Of a DNA stretch of 24,232 nucleotides, positions 14,986 to 21,346 are shown one piece after another (positions within the stretch are counted from its first letter, which is position 1; every line of letters starts with the position of its first letter). The notes below the pieces were generated by a model that was not told where the DNA came from, made no database searches, and saw nothing but the letters and a program-made list of their open reading frames with translations. This DNA is from Akkermansiaceae bacterium UBA2381 (GTDB lineage: Bacteria; Verrucomicrobiota; Verrucomicrobiia; Verrucomicrobiales; DEV007). The translations under genes were made by a program, and so were the position numbers. The stretch is taken from assembly GCA_002344215.1 (NCBI GenBank), contig DDSV01000046.1, positions 1 through 24,232 of the forward strand. Reading direction: 5' to 3'.

Positions 14986-15801
14986 ATGGCCAAGAGGAAG
15001 TCAAAGATCCAGCTCCGGAGCGGGAGTGAATTGGACGGGCTTCGCGAAGCAGGCTTCCTCGCTGCCGAAGTTCTCCGGCTGACCTGCGATCTGGTGAAGT
15101 CCGGAGCGACCACGCTCCAGATTGACCGCGCTTCGTCAGAACTCATGGCGGAGAGATCCTGTCAGAGCGCCTTTCTCGGCTACAAGGGTTTCCCGGGACA
15201 TATCTGTATTTCCGTGAACGAGGAAGTGGTCCACGGAATCGGCGGATCGAGGGTGCTCAAGGACGGCGACATCGTAAAGATCGACGTGGGGATTCTTTCC
15301 AAGAACGGATGGATTGGTGACAATGCCCGCACCGTGGCGGTTGGCGGGCTCCCCCCCGGGGCGGAACGGCTTCTTGCCGCGACTGAGGAATCTCTGCACC
15401 TCGCCATCGAGCAGGCGCATGAAGGGGAGCTTCTCTCCTCGGTGTGCGGCGCGGTTGAGGCCCACGTGAGTCAATTCGGTTTTACGGTGGTCAAGCAGTT
15501 CGTCGGGCACGGAGTGGGCCGGAAACTGCATGAAGAGCCTCAGGTCCCCAATTACTGGGATTCCTCGGAGATGACGGCCCGCCACTTTAAGAACCCGCGT
15601 TTGGAGGCGGGCATGGTCCTGGCGATCGAGCCCATGGTGAACGCGGGGACGGAGGATGTCCTCATCCTTGATGATGCCTGGACGGTCATTACGGCGGACC
15701 GGGCCCTTTCCGCTCACTTCGAGCACATGATTCTCATTACGAGTGGAGAGCCCGAAATCCTGACGCCGCGGGAGAGAAGCTTTGCGGCGGCGACGATCTG
15801 A
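14986..15801 (+). CDS. map: Methionine aminopeptidase, type I
   Basis: This enzyme removes the initiator Met from nascent proteins after deformylation. The 271-residue protein has the pita-bread fold with all expected residues: substrate His83 (VVHGIG), metal ligands Asp100 (KIDVG), Asp112 (GDNART), His175 (GHGVG), Glu215 (AIEPM) and Glu246 (HFEHM). There is no zinc-finger N-terminal extension, so it is the short bacterial type Ia. It starts 15 nt after secY, as in the common secY-(adk)-map order, but adk is absent. The next genes commonly seen, infA and then rpmJ, are represented only by rpmJ after a 200-nt gap. A GGGA lies about 5 nt before the ATG. Confidence 0.97.
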   Translation: MAKRKSKIQLRSGSELDGLREAGFLAAEVLRLTCDLVKSGATTLQIDRASSELMAERSCQSAFLGYKGFPGHICISVNEEVVHGIGGSRVLKDGDIVKIDVGILSKNGWIGDNARTVAVGGLPPGAERLLAATEESLHLAIEQAHEGELLSSVCGAVEAHVSQFGFTVVKQFVGHGVGRKLHEEPQVPNYWDSSEMTARHFKNPRLEAGMVLAIEPMVNAGTEDVLILDDAWTVITADRALSAHFEHMILITSGEPEILTPRERSFAAATI

Positions 15802-15821
15802 CCGGCTGTTTCCGGCCAGAT
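15796..15821 (+). terminator. Possible stem-loop terminator at the end of map
   Basis: ATCTGACCGG (15796-15805) and CCGGCCAGAT (15812-15821) pair over 10 bp with one A-C mismatch around the loop CTGTTT. The left arm includes the map stop codon. The following sequence is TTCGAAGATTTAAAAAAAC, without a proper T-run, so intrinsic termination on this strand would be weak. It may be a partial terminator or a 3' end-stabilising structure that separates map from the rpmJ block. Confidence 0.4.
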
Positions 15822-15874
15822 TTCGAAGATTTAAAAAAACTTTCCAAAAATTGAAACAATCAAACAATCACCGG

Positions 15875-15902
15875 TTGCGAGACTCGAAATCTGTAGTACA
15901 CA
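15875..15902 (+). promoter_or_regulatory. Candidate promoter for the rpmJ-rpsM-rpsK-rpsD block
   Basis: Within the 200-nt gap between map and rpmJ (15802-16001), TTGCGA at 15875-15880 is followed after 16 nt by TACACA at 15897-15902. The match to sigma-70 consensus is only partial. The gap also holds A/T-rich sequence upstream (about 15830-15870), which would suit an UP-like element. The case rests mainly on the gap being much larger than all others in the cluster and preceding a separate ribosomal gene block. Confidence 0.3.
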
Positions 15903-15907
15903 TTCCG

Positions 15908-15933
15908 TCCCCGCGCCCAAAATCCTGCGGGGG
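15908..15933 (+). promoter_or_regulatory. Leader hairpin upstream of rpmJ
   Basis: TCCCCGC (15908-15914) and GCGGGGG (15927-15933) form a 7-bp GC-rich stem (one T-G wobble) with a 12-nt loop. It would lie near the 5' end of an RNA started at the candidate promoter at 15875-15902. In E. coli the alpha operon leader is bound by S4 to repress translation of S13. The S4 gene is the last of this block, so such a role is possible but not shown. Between this hairpin and rpmJ I see nothing else firm, only a weak GGAG/CTCC pair. Confidence 0.3.
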
Positions 15934-16001
15934 ATCAGATTCGGCGGCTTAATTCGATTTCAGCCCCCGGGAGTTTGAGCTCCGACCACCTTTTTTGTCC
16001 C

Positions 16002-16115
16002 ATGAAAGTCAGGCCATCAGTGAAACGTCTTTGCAGCGAGTGTCGCATTATTAAGCGGCAGGGGGTTCTTCGTGTCATTTGCACAAATCCCCGTCACAAG
16101 CAGCGTCAGGGTTGA
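16002..16115 (+). CDS. rpmJ: 50S ribosomal protein L36
   Basis: This 37-residue gene reads MKVRPSVKRLCSECRIIKRQ and ends ICTNPRHKQRQG before TGA at 16113-16115. It has the complete zinc-ribbon set of the standard L36: Cys11, Cys14, Cys27 and His32. L36 is a small zinc-binding protein of the 50S subunit near helices 89/91 of 23S rRNA. The retention of all four ligands marks this as the zinc-containing form. The ATG follows a T-rich stretch (TTTTTTGTCCC) rather than a Shine-Dalgarno sequence. rpsM starts 21 nt downstream, the common rpmJ-rpsM-rpsK order. Confidence 0.97.
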   Translation: MKVRPSVKRLCSECRIIKRQGVLRVICTNPRHKQRQG

Positions 16116-16136
16116 AATTTTTAACAGCATTTAAAT

Positions 16137-16508
16137 ATGGCACGTCTACTTGGAGTCGAGATTCCCAACGAGAAGCGTATTGAGGCTTCTCTCCCCTACA
16201 TTTTCGGAATTGGTCGTACAACGGCCGGAAAGATTCTTGAAGAAGCCGGAGTTGATCCGGATACCCGCACCGGGGAGCTCTCTGACGAGCAGATGAGCCG
16301 CATCGCAAATGCGATCACCGGTGGTGGAGTGATGATCGAGGGTGACCTCCGACGTGAGCTCCAGGGGCACCTCAAGCGCCTTACCTCGATCAACTGTTAT
16401 CGTGGTATTCGCCATCGCCGTGGTCTTCCCGTGCGTGGCCAGAGAACCTCGACGAACGCGAGAACACGCAAAGGAAAACGCAAGACAGTGGGCGTTATCC
16501 GTAAGTAA
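16137..16508 (+). CDS. rpsM: 30S ribosomal protein S13
   Basis: This 123-residue protein has the S13 pattern: MARLLGVEIPNEKRIEASLP, the helix-two-turn-helix IFGIGRTTAGKILEEAGVDP, RELQGHLKRLTSINCYRGIR, and the strongly basic tail with HRRGLPVRGQRTSTNARTRK, which touches the P-site tRNA. S13 also forms intersubunit bridges B1a/B1b with L5 and pairs with S19 in the head. The leader (TTTTTAACAGCATTTAAAT) lacks a ribosome-binding motif. Confidence 0.98.
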   Translation: MARLLGVEIPNEKRIEASLPYIFGIGRTTAGKILEEAGVDPDTRTGELSDEQMSRIANAITGGGVMIEGDLRRELQGHLKRLTSINCYRGIRHRRGLPVRGQRTSTNARTRKGKRKTVGVIRK

Positions 16509-16529
16509 TTTTTAGGAAGGATTAGCAAG

Positions 16530-17084
16530 ATGGCCGAAGAAGAAATTTCCGAAAACGCAGTCGAAGCATCGCAGGCTCCCGCCTCCGCCGCTCCTGCCGA
16601 GGTTGAAAGTGCTCCCGCTCCCGCAGCGGTCAAGAAAGAGAAGGACAGGCCGCGTACGGCTGAAGATATCTTCCTTGAAATGGAGAGCGCCGAGGGTGCC
16701 GAGAAGCCGAAGGTTCTCAAAGCCAAGGGCAGCAAGAATGTTCATTCCGGCGTGGTTCACGTTGCGTCGACTTTCAACAACACGATCGTTTCCGTTTGTG
16801 ATGCCAATGGCAACGTGATCGGCTGGTCGAGTTCCGGCAAGATGGGTTTCCGTGGTTCACGTAAGAGCACCGCCTATGCGGCCCAGCTCGTCGCCCAGGA
16901 TGCCTGCCGCCAGGCGATGGCCCACGGTCTCAAGCAGGCCGAAGTGCGTGTCAAGGGTCCGGGTGCCGGTCGTGAGTCCGCTGTCCGTGCCGTCCAGGGC
17001 CTCGGGATCGATGTTCTGAGAATCAAGGATGTGACTCCGGTTCCACACAACGGGTGCCGCCCGAAAAAAGCCCGCCGCGTCTAA
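16530..17084 (+). CDS. rpsK: 30S ribosomal protein S11 with long N-terminal extension
   Basis: The 184-residue product has a normal S11 core from about residue 64: KAKGSKNVHSGVVHVASTFN, then SSSGKMGFRGSRKSTAYAAQ, and the C-terminal VTPVPHNGCRPKKARRV. S11 lies on the platform near the E site and the Shine-Dalgarno helix. Ordinary S11 is about 125-130 residues. The extra about 60 residues at the start are Glu- then Ala/Pro-rich (ASQAPASAAPAEVESAPAPA) and then charged (KKEKDRPRTAEDIFLEMESA). A good AGGAAGGA lies about 9 nt before the ATG at 16530, and no later ATG fits the core start, so the extension is very likely translated. Confidence 0.96.
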   Translation: MAEEEISENAVEASQAPASAAPAEVESAPAPAAVKKEKDRPRTAEDIFLEMESAEGAEKPKVLKAKGSKNVHSGVVHVASTFNNTIVSVCDANGNVIGWSSSGKMGFRGSRKSTAYAAQLVAQDACRQAMAHGLKQAEVRVKGPGAGRESAVRAVQGLGIDVLRIKDVTPVPHNGCRPKKARRV

Positions 17085-17126
17085 GACCTCCCTGCGGTTA
17101 TATCAAAAACGAATTTTTACTGAGAC

Positions 17127-17738
17127 ATGGCTAGAGACACAGGTCCAACAGATAGAATCAGCCGCCGCTTCGGAGTGGCGCTTTTCGGTCCCTCCAAGGC
17201 GCTTGAGCGTCGCCCTTATCCTCCGGGTCAACACGGGGCACGCGGTGCACGCCGGAAGAAGAGCGATTATGCCGTGGCTCTTGCTGAGAAGCAGAAACTC
17301 CGCCTCCAGTACGGTCTTCTTGAGAAGCAGTTCCGTCGTTATTTCGCGGAAGCCCAGCGCCGTCGCGGCATCACCGGTGATATCCTCGTGCAGCTGCTTG
17401 AAACCCGTCTGGACAATGTTTGCTATCGCCTCGGCTTCGGCAACACCCGTCGTGCTGCCCGTCAGCTCGTTGGCCATGGACACATCAAGGTCAACGGCCG
17501 CCGTGTTGACGTTCCTTCCTTCAACGTGAAGCCCGGCGACGTGGTTAGCGTTTGTGATTCGACCCGCTCTCAGCAGTTGGCCCTGCGTTCCGTTGATCTC
17601 GCAACGGTGCGTCCGATGATGGACTGGTTGTCCTTCGACAAGGACAAGCTGACCGGCAGTCTGAATCGCCTCCCCGAAGCGGAAGAAATCGATACCATGG
17701 TGAATGTCCGCCTTGTGGTGGAGCTTTACTCCCGATAA
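17127..17738 (+). CDS. rpsD: 30S ribosomal protein S4
   Basis: This 203-residue S4 has KALERRPYPPGQHGARGARR, the central LQYGLLEKQFRRYFAEAQRR, and the S4 RNA-binding domain LETRLDNVCYRLGFGNTRRA with RQLVGHGHIKVNGRRVDVPS. It is the zinc-free form, as the N-terminal segment (MARDTGPTDRISRRFG) has none of the Cys residues of zinc-type S4. S4 initiates 30S assembly with S7 and affects decoding accuracy and antitermination. In many genomes rpoA and rplQ follow it. Here the next gene is unrelated, 144 nt on, and a long hairpin lies in the gap. Confidence 0.98.
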   Translation: MARDTGPTDRISRRFGVALFGPSKALERRPYPPGQHGARGARRKKSDYAVALAEKQKLRLQYGLLEKQFRRYFAEAQRRRGITGDILVQLLETRLDNVCYRLGFGNTRRAARQLVGHGHIKVNGRRVDVPSFNVKPGDVVSVCDSTRSQQLALRSVDLATVRPMMDWLSFDKDKLTGSLNRLPEAEEIDTMVNVRLVVELYSR

Positions 17739-17767
17739 TTTCCGGTCCTCGACCGCATTACTTCACG

Positions 17768-17809
17768 AATGTGATATTCGGCGCTCTTTTGCTCACCGAA
17801 TGTCACATT
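17768..17809 (+). terminator. Long hairpin after rpsD, probable end of ribosomal transcription unit
   Basis: AATGTGATATTCGG (17768-17781) pairs with CCGAATGTCACATT (17796-17809) over 14 bp with one T-G wobble, around a 14-nt loop containing CTCTTTT. It is followed by TTTCGTTTTCCG, which is T-rich but interrupted. The place, 29 nt after the rpsD stop and before an unrelated gene, suits a terminator. The near-palindromic arms could instead be a protein-binding site for the next gene. The remaining bases up to 17882 hold no gene. Confidence 0.55.
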
Positions 17810-17882
17810 TTCGTTTTCCGGGAAAACTGTATTTCGATTGATGTTTGTGACCGCTGGTCTTGATTACCGGATTCTTTAGTAA

Positions 17883-18677
17883 ATGAAACGTTTTGCCTTC
17901 CTTCGTACCGTCGCTCTTTTCCTCGGCATGCTCCTTCCGGGGATTCTTCTTTCCCAGGAGACTGTCGAAGTTCAGGCGAGGAATCTTCTTGAGAAGTATA
18001 AGTCCTCTCTTGTGGTGGTGACGGCGAAGGGAGTTCTCAAGGCGACGACCTCCGGCGAGCCCCTCCCTGACCGTGACCAGCAACGCAGAACTCTTGGCGT
18101 GACGATTGGTGATGACGGTCTCATCATGGTGTCGAATACCGCGATTGATCCGAGTGTCGGATTGAAGGGGCAGCAGGCGCAGATGGGGGAGAAGGTGGTG
18201 GAGATTAAAACGGCAGCGACGACCTTTTCCGGTGTTGAGATCAGCTATGGGGACACGTCCACCCTCCCCGGAAAAATCGTCCGTCAGGATCTGGAGGCCG
18301 ACGTTGCCTTCATCATGCCGGATCAGGAGGAAGCGAAGAAGCTGAACAAGGTTTTCGACAAGGTCGATCTTTCCCAGTTTGCGGCCACCGCACAGGCTGC
18401 TGACATGGTCGTCGGTCTGTCCCGGGCTTCGGCGGTTTATGGCTACATGCCCACCCTCGTAATGGGTCGGATCACCGGCGTCTTCAAGGGCGAGCGCACC
18501 TTTTTCATCACCGATGCCGGAACCTCACAGGGCATACCGGTCTTTACTCTCGACGGCAAGCCGGTGGGAGTCACGGTGGTCAGGATCGTGGAAGGGCAAC
18601 CAACGGGCGTTCTCGGGGTTCTCTCGGCCGGGTCCATTCAGGTGATGGCCAATCTTGCCCGCGAAGCGAGCAAATGA
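17883..18677 (+). CDS. Exported trypsin/HtrA-fold protein, probable pseudoprotease
   Basis: The 264-residue product has a signal peptide (MKRFAFLRTVALFLGMLLPG, cleavage near LLS-Q, residue 24-25). The rest can be aligned by eye with HtrA/trypsin-like proteases (S1C), without a PDZ domain. The stretch around GDDGLIMVSNTAID (76-89) corresponds to the family's DGYIVTNxHVVD, with Thr86 in place of the catalytic His. EADVAFI (138-144) corresponds to the TDLAVL strand and keeps the Asp (140). TDAGTSQGIPVFTLDGKPVG (210-229) corresponds to the GNSGGPL-containing strand with Gln216 at the Ser position, although Ser215 is adjacent. Two of three catalytic residues thus appear lost, so it is probably a non-catalytic, periplasmic binding or regulatory protein. 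The alignment is visual and the function unknown. It stands alone downstream of rpsD. Confidence 0.75.
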   Translation: MKRFAFLRTVALFLGMLLPGILLSQETVEVQARNLLEKYKSSLVVVTAKGVLKATTSGEPLPDRDQQRRTLGVTIGDDGLIMVSNTAIDPSVGLKGQQAQMGEKVVEIKTAATTFSGVEISYGDTSTLPGKIVRQDLEADVAFIMPDQEEAKKLNKVFDKVDLSQFAATAQAADMVVGLSRASAVYGYMPTLVMGRITGVFKGERTFFITDAGTSQGIPVFTLDGKPVGVTVVRIVEGQPTGVLGVLSAGSIQVMANLAREASK

Positions 18678-18685
18678 TCCGCTAT

Positions 18686-18709
18686 CCCGGCTTCCGGAGA
18701 GAAGTCGGG
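18686..18709 (+). repeat. Stem-loop in the gap after the pseudoprotease gene
   Basis: CCCGGCTT (18686-18693) and AAGTCGGG (18702-18709) form an 8-bp stem with one G-T wobble and an 8-nt loop, 8 nt after the stop codon. It is followed by GC-rich sequence, not a T-run, so it may be a 3' end structure or a Rho-dependent type of end rather than an intrinsic terminator. The rest of the 99-nt gap is GC-rich with further weak pairings. Confidence 0.3.
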
Positions 18710-18776
18710 CTTCAAGGGCGGGCGGGACCTTAGCCCGGCTGGGTGGCCCTCCGGGAGATCTTAACGCATTTTAGTC

Positions 18777-20255
18777 ATGAGCTCCGCCTACGAAAAACTG
18801 TGTCTTCTCAGCCACGAATTGCATCTGGTTTCCGATACCGCCTCCCTCCTCGGGTGGGATCAGGAGGTTCTCCTTCCTACCAAAGGCATCGCCTACCGTG
18901 CGCAGCAGATGTCCTGGTTCAGCGGATATCTGCACGAGCGTTTCACCTCGGATGAGGTCAGAGAATGGCTTGAGGAAGCGGAATCCGGCGAGTCCGGCGA
19001 TCTGGTGGTGGCCGCAAACCTGAGAGAGTGGCGTCATGAATATGACCGGGCCACCCGGCTGCCCGGGAAACTCGTGCAGGAGTTTGCGGAGGTGAAGGTT
19101 CATGCGCAGTCGGCCTGGGCAGAATCGAGAAAGAAATCCGATTTTTCAGTCTTTGCTCCGACTCTTGAAAAGGTGATCTCCCTGTGTCGCGAGCACGCCG
19201 AGCGATGGGGATATGAGAAAAACCTCTACGACGCCCTTCTTGATCGATTCGAGCGTGGGGCAACGGTATCCCGACTCGATGAGACCCTCGGCAATCTGAG
19301 AGAGCAACTTCGCCCCATCGTCGAAGCCGCCACCTCGCGGCAGCCCTTTGATCGTTCCAAGCTGACCGCATTCTACCCGATTGACCGCCAGGAGGCATTC
19401 AATCGTGAGGTGGCCGAATCAATCGGCTTCGATTTTGAGGCGGGTCGGATTGATACGGCGGTTCATCCCTTTTGTTCCGGAATGGCTCCGTATGACACGC
19501 GACTGACGACCCGCTACGACGAGGGTGACTTCCTGAGTTCGCTCTTCGGGGTGCTTCACGAAGCCGGGCACGGTCTCTACGAGCAGGGTCTGAACAAGGA
19601 TCGTCGTGGTGAACCCGCCGGGACGTCCGTTTCTCTCGGTGTGCACGAGTCCCAGTCGCGCCTGTGGGAGAACCACGTGGGTCGCAGTCGTGCCTTCTGG
19701 GAGAAGTGGCTTCCCAGGGCGGTCCACTATTTCCCCTCTCTCTCTGCGATCACCGTGGATGAGATGGTTGCGGCGGTCAACGAAGCGAAACTGAGTTGTG
19801 TCCGGGTGGAGGCGGACGAAGTCACCTACGATCTTCATGTCCTGCTCCGCTTCGAATTGGAAAAGCTGATCTTCTCGGGAGAGCTCGCCGTGGCCGACAT
19901 TCCGGCGGAATGGAATCGACGGTTTGAGGCCTATTTTGGATTTCCTGTTCCATCGGATGCGATGGGATGCCTTCAGGATATCCACTGGAGCATGGGCATT
20001 TTCGGCTACTTTCCGACCTACAGTCTCGGGAACTTGAACGCGGCCCACCTCGTGAGTGCGGCAAGGAGGCAGAGTCCCGTGATCGCAGCGGGAATGGACA
20101 CGGCCGATTATTCAAGTCTCCTCGACTGGATGAGAAAAAACATTCACGAACACGGGAGCGTCTACCTTCCTGACGATCTGGTGACGCGGGCAGCGGGAAC
20201 GCCGGTCTCTCCGGATGCTCTCATCGAGCATCTGCGCCAACGTTACCTCGGGTAG
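18777..20255 (+). CDS. Metallocarboxypeptidase, M32 (Taq) family
   Basis: The 492-residue product matches peptidase family M32, zinc carboxypeptidases that remove C-terminal amino acids with broad specificity and usually act as cytoplasmic dimers. The zinc site is HEAGH at residues 261-265 plus Glu291 in the HESQS motif; the 30-residue spacing from the first His equals that in the Pyrococcus enzyme. Other family blocks are LLGWDQEVLLPTKGIAYRAQ at the start, HPFCSGMAPYDTRLTTRYDE, ADEVTYDLHVLLRFELEKLI, and DIHWSMGIFGYFPTYSLGNL. No signal peptide is present. The gene lies between two secreted proteins, 99 nt after the first. No clear operon link is seen. A role in peptide turnover is general family knowledge. 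Confidence 0.95.
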   Translation: MSSAYEKLCLLSHELHLVSDTASLLGWDQEVLLPTKGIAYRAQQMSWFSGYLHERFTSDEVREWLEEAESGESGDLVVAANLREWRHEYDRATRLPGKLVQEFAEVKVHAQSAWAESRKKSDFSVFAPTLEKVISLCREHAERWGYEKNLYDALLDRFERGATVSRLDETLGNLREQLRPIVEAATSRQPFDRSKLTAFYPIDRQEAFNREVAESIGFDFEAGRIDTAVHPFCSGMAPYDTRLTTRYDEGDFLSSLFGVLHEAGHGLYEQGLNKDRRGEPAGTSVSLGVHESQSRLWENHVGRSRAFWEKWLPRAVHYFPSLSAITVDEMVAAVNEAKLSCVRVEADEVTYDLHVLLRFELEKLIFSGELAVADIPAEWNRRFEAYFGFPVPSDAMGCLQDIHWSMGIFGYFPTYSLGNLNAAHLVSAARRQSPVIAAGMDTADYSSLLDWMRKNIHEHGSVYLPDDLVTRAAGTPVSPDALIEHLRQRYLG

Positions 20256-20300
20256 GATCCTGCTTGAAGGCGGGCCGGAATCAGCTAGCCTCACCCGAGG
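20246..20300 (+). repeat. Inverted repeat flanking the M32-SGNH gap
   Basis: CCTCGGGT (20246-20253), overlapping the M32 stop, and ACCCGAGG (20293-20300), just before the next start codon, are perfect 8-bp complements 39 nt apart. In a read-through RNA they could close a loop around the whole gap and sit next to the start at 20305. With such spacing a chance match is quite possible. Confidence 0.25.
20264..20291 (+). promoter_or_regulatory. Candidate promoter for the SGNH gene
   Basis: TTGAAG (20264-20269) and TAGCCT (20286-20291) are separated by 16 nt. The first matches four of six -35 consensus bases and the second keeps the TA...T of a -10. The start codon at 20305 would be only about 7-8 nt from the transcript start, so the leader would be very short. 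A similar GCTAGTCTC occurs 18 nt before the DapA-like gene. Confidence 0.3.
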
Positions 20301-20304
20301 CCGA

Positions 20305-21333
20305 ATGAGAATTATCATCTTTCTTTCCCTGATTCATTGTTTCAGCATCGCCTGGTTGTCCGCCCAAAACTCCAACGGGTCTGATCGCGAAACTCTTTTT
20401 GCCGCAGAGGCGTTACGGCGGGTTCAGCCCCGTCCCAGTGTGCGCGGGGATGACGCGGAGTGGTTCTTTCTCGCCAAGGAACTGAAACACCTTTCCACCG
20501 GTCGATTCTGGGAGAAGCCCTGGGAAGAGGTCGCGGCGAACGGCAGTGATCCGGTTCCCTCCATCCTCGAGTTCCACGAATTGCTGGCGAAAAAAGGAAT
20601 AACGCTGCTCCTCGTTCCCGTCCCCGCCAAGGCCAGCCTCTACCCGGACAAACTGGCGGCAGGATTTTCGGCGGGTGAAGTGGCGGCGATAGCCCCGATG
20701 CTTGAGCGGATCAGTCTCGCCGGCGTCCGGGTCCTCGATTTGGAGCCCCGTTTTCTTGAGGATCGATCCGTGGATCCGGACCGGCTCCTCTACTGCCGGC
20801 AGGACGCTCATTTCTCTCCGGCGGGGGCTGAGCTGGTCGCGGCGCTCATCGCCGATGAAGTGAAACTTCCCGCGCCGGATGCATCCCCGGGTCTCGCCCT
20901 CAGTGACGAAGAAACCATGTCCCTTGTCGGAGATCAGATCGCGGGCAGCGAGTGGGAGGGCTCGGTCGCTCCGGAATCACTTCCGATTCGTTATGTCGAT
21001 TCCGCCGGGGCGAGGGGAGTCTCGCCCGACGCGGCGAGTTCGGTCCTTCTGCTCGGCGACAGCCATACCCTGGTCTTCCATGAGGGAAAGGAGAGCGGGA
21101 TGCATTGTTCCGGTGCCGGCGTCATTGACCATCTTGCCGTCAGGCTTGGCCTTATTCCGGATCTCGTGGGAGTGAGAGGGTCGGGTTTGGTTCAGGCCAG
21201 AAAGCAGCTCTTTTATAAGGCCGCCTCAACTCCCGGCTACTGGGAGAGCAAGAAACTGGTGATCTGGCTCTTCAGTGTTCGGGAGTTTACCCAGTCGACG
21301 GATCGTTTTATTTCCATTCCCCTGGAGCGTTGA
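20305..21333 (+). CDS. Exported AlgX/AlgJ-like SGNH-fold protein
   Basis: From the ATG at 20305 the protein is 342 residues. It starts with a clear signal peptide (MRIIIFLSLIHCFSIAWLSA, cleavage near residue 20). An upstream ATG at 20215 would lie inside the M32 gene and spoil the signal. The mature part shows features of the SGNH hydrolase-like domain of alginate acetyltransferases AlgX and AlgJ: the WFFLAKELKHLSTGRFWE opening, KGITLLLVPVPAKASLYPD, the catalytic-type motif QDAHFSPAGAEL with Asp167 and His169, and the serine motif LLLGDSHT with Ser253. Those enzymes O-acetylate exopolysaccharide in the periplasm. No polysaccharide genes (AlgI/MBOAT, glycosyltransferases) are nearby, so the substrate is unknown. 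It could be an esterase or an acetyltransferase for an envelope glycan. Confidence 0.85.
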   Translation: MRIIIFLSLIHCFSIAWLSAQNSNGSDRETLFAAEALRRVQPRPSVRGDDAEWFFLAKELKHLSTGRFWEKPWEEVAANGSDPVPSILEFHELLAKKGITLLLVPVPAKASLYPDKLAAGFSAGEVAAIAPMLERISLAGVRVLDLEPRFLEDRSVDPDRLLYCRQDAHFSPAGAELVAALIADEVKLPAPDASPGLALSDEETMSLVGDQIAGSEWEGSVAPESLPIRYVDSAGARGVSPDAASSVLLLGDSHTLVFHEGKESGMHCSGAGVIDHLAVRLGLIPDLVGVRGSGLVQARKQLFYKAASTPGYWESKKLVIWLFSVREFTQSTDRFISIPLER

Positions 21334-21346
21334 TCACCGGCCGCCG

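Noticed and set aside
15136..15867. Minus-strand open frame opposite map (243 residues)
   Set aside because: No recognisable motif; the plus strand encodes a complete methionine aminopeptidase with all metal ligands.
15802..16001. Search for a hidden infA gene between map and rpmJ
   Set aside because: The gap is too short for IF-1 (about 72 codons) and no frame shows its motifs.
20215..20304. Upstream ATG at 20215 for the SGNH gene
   Set aside because: It overlaps the M32 gene and would bury the signal peptide; the ATG at 20305 gives a clean signal sequence.
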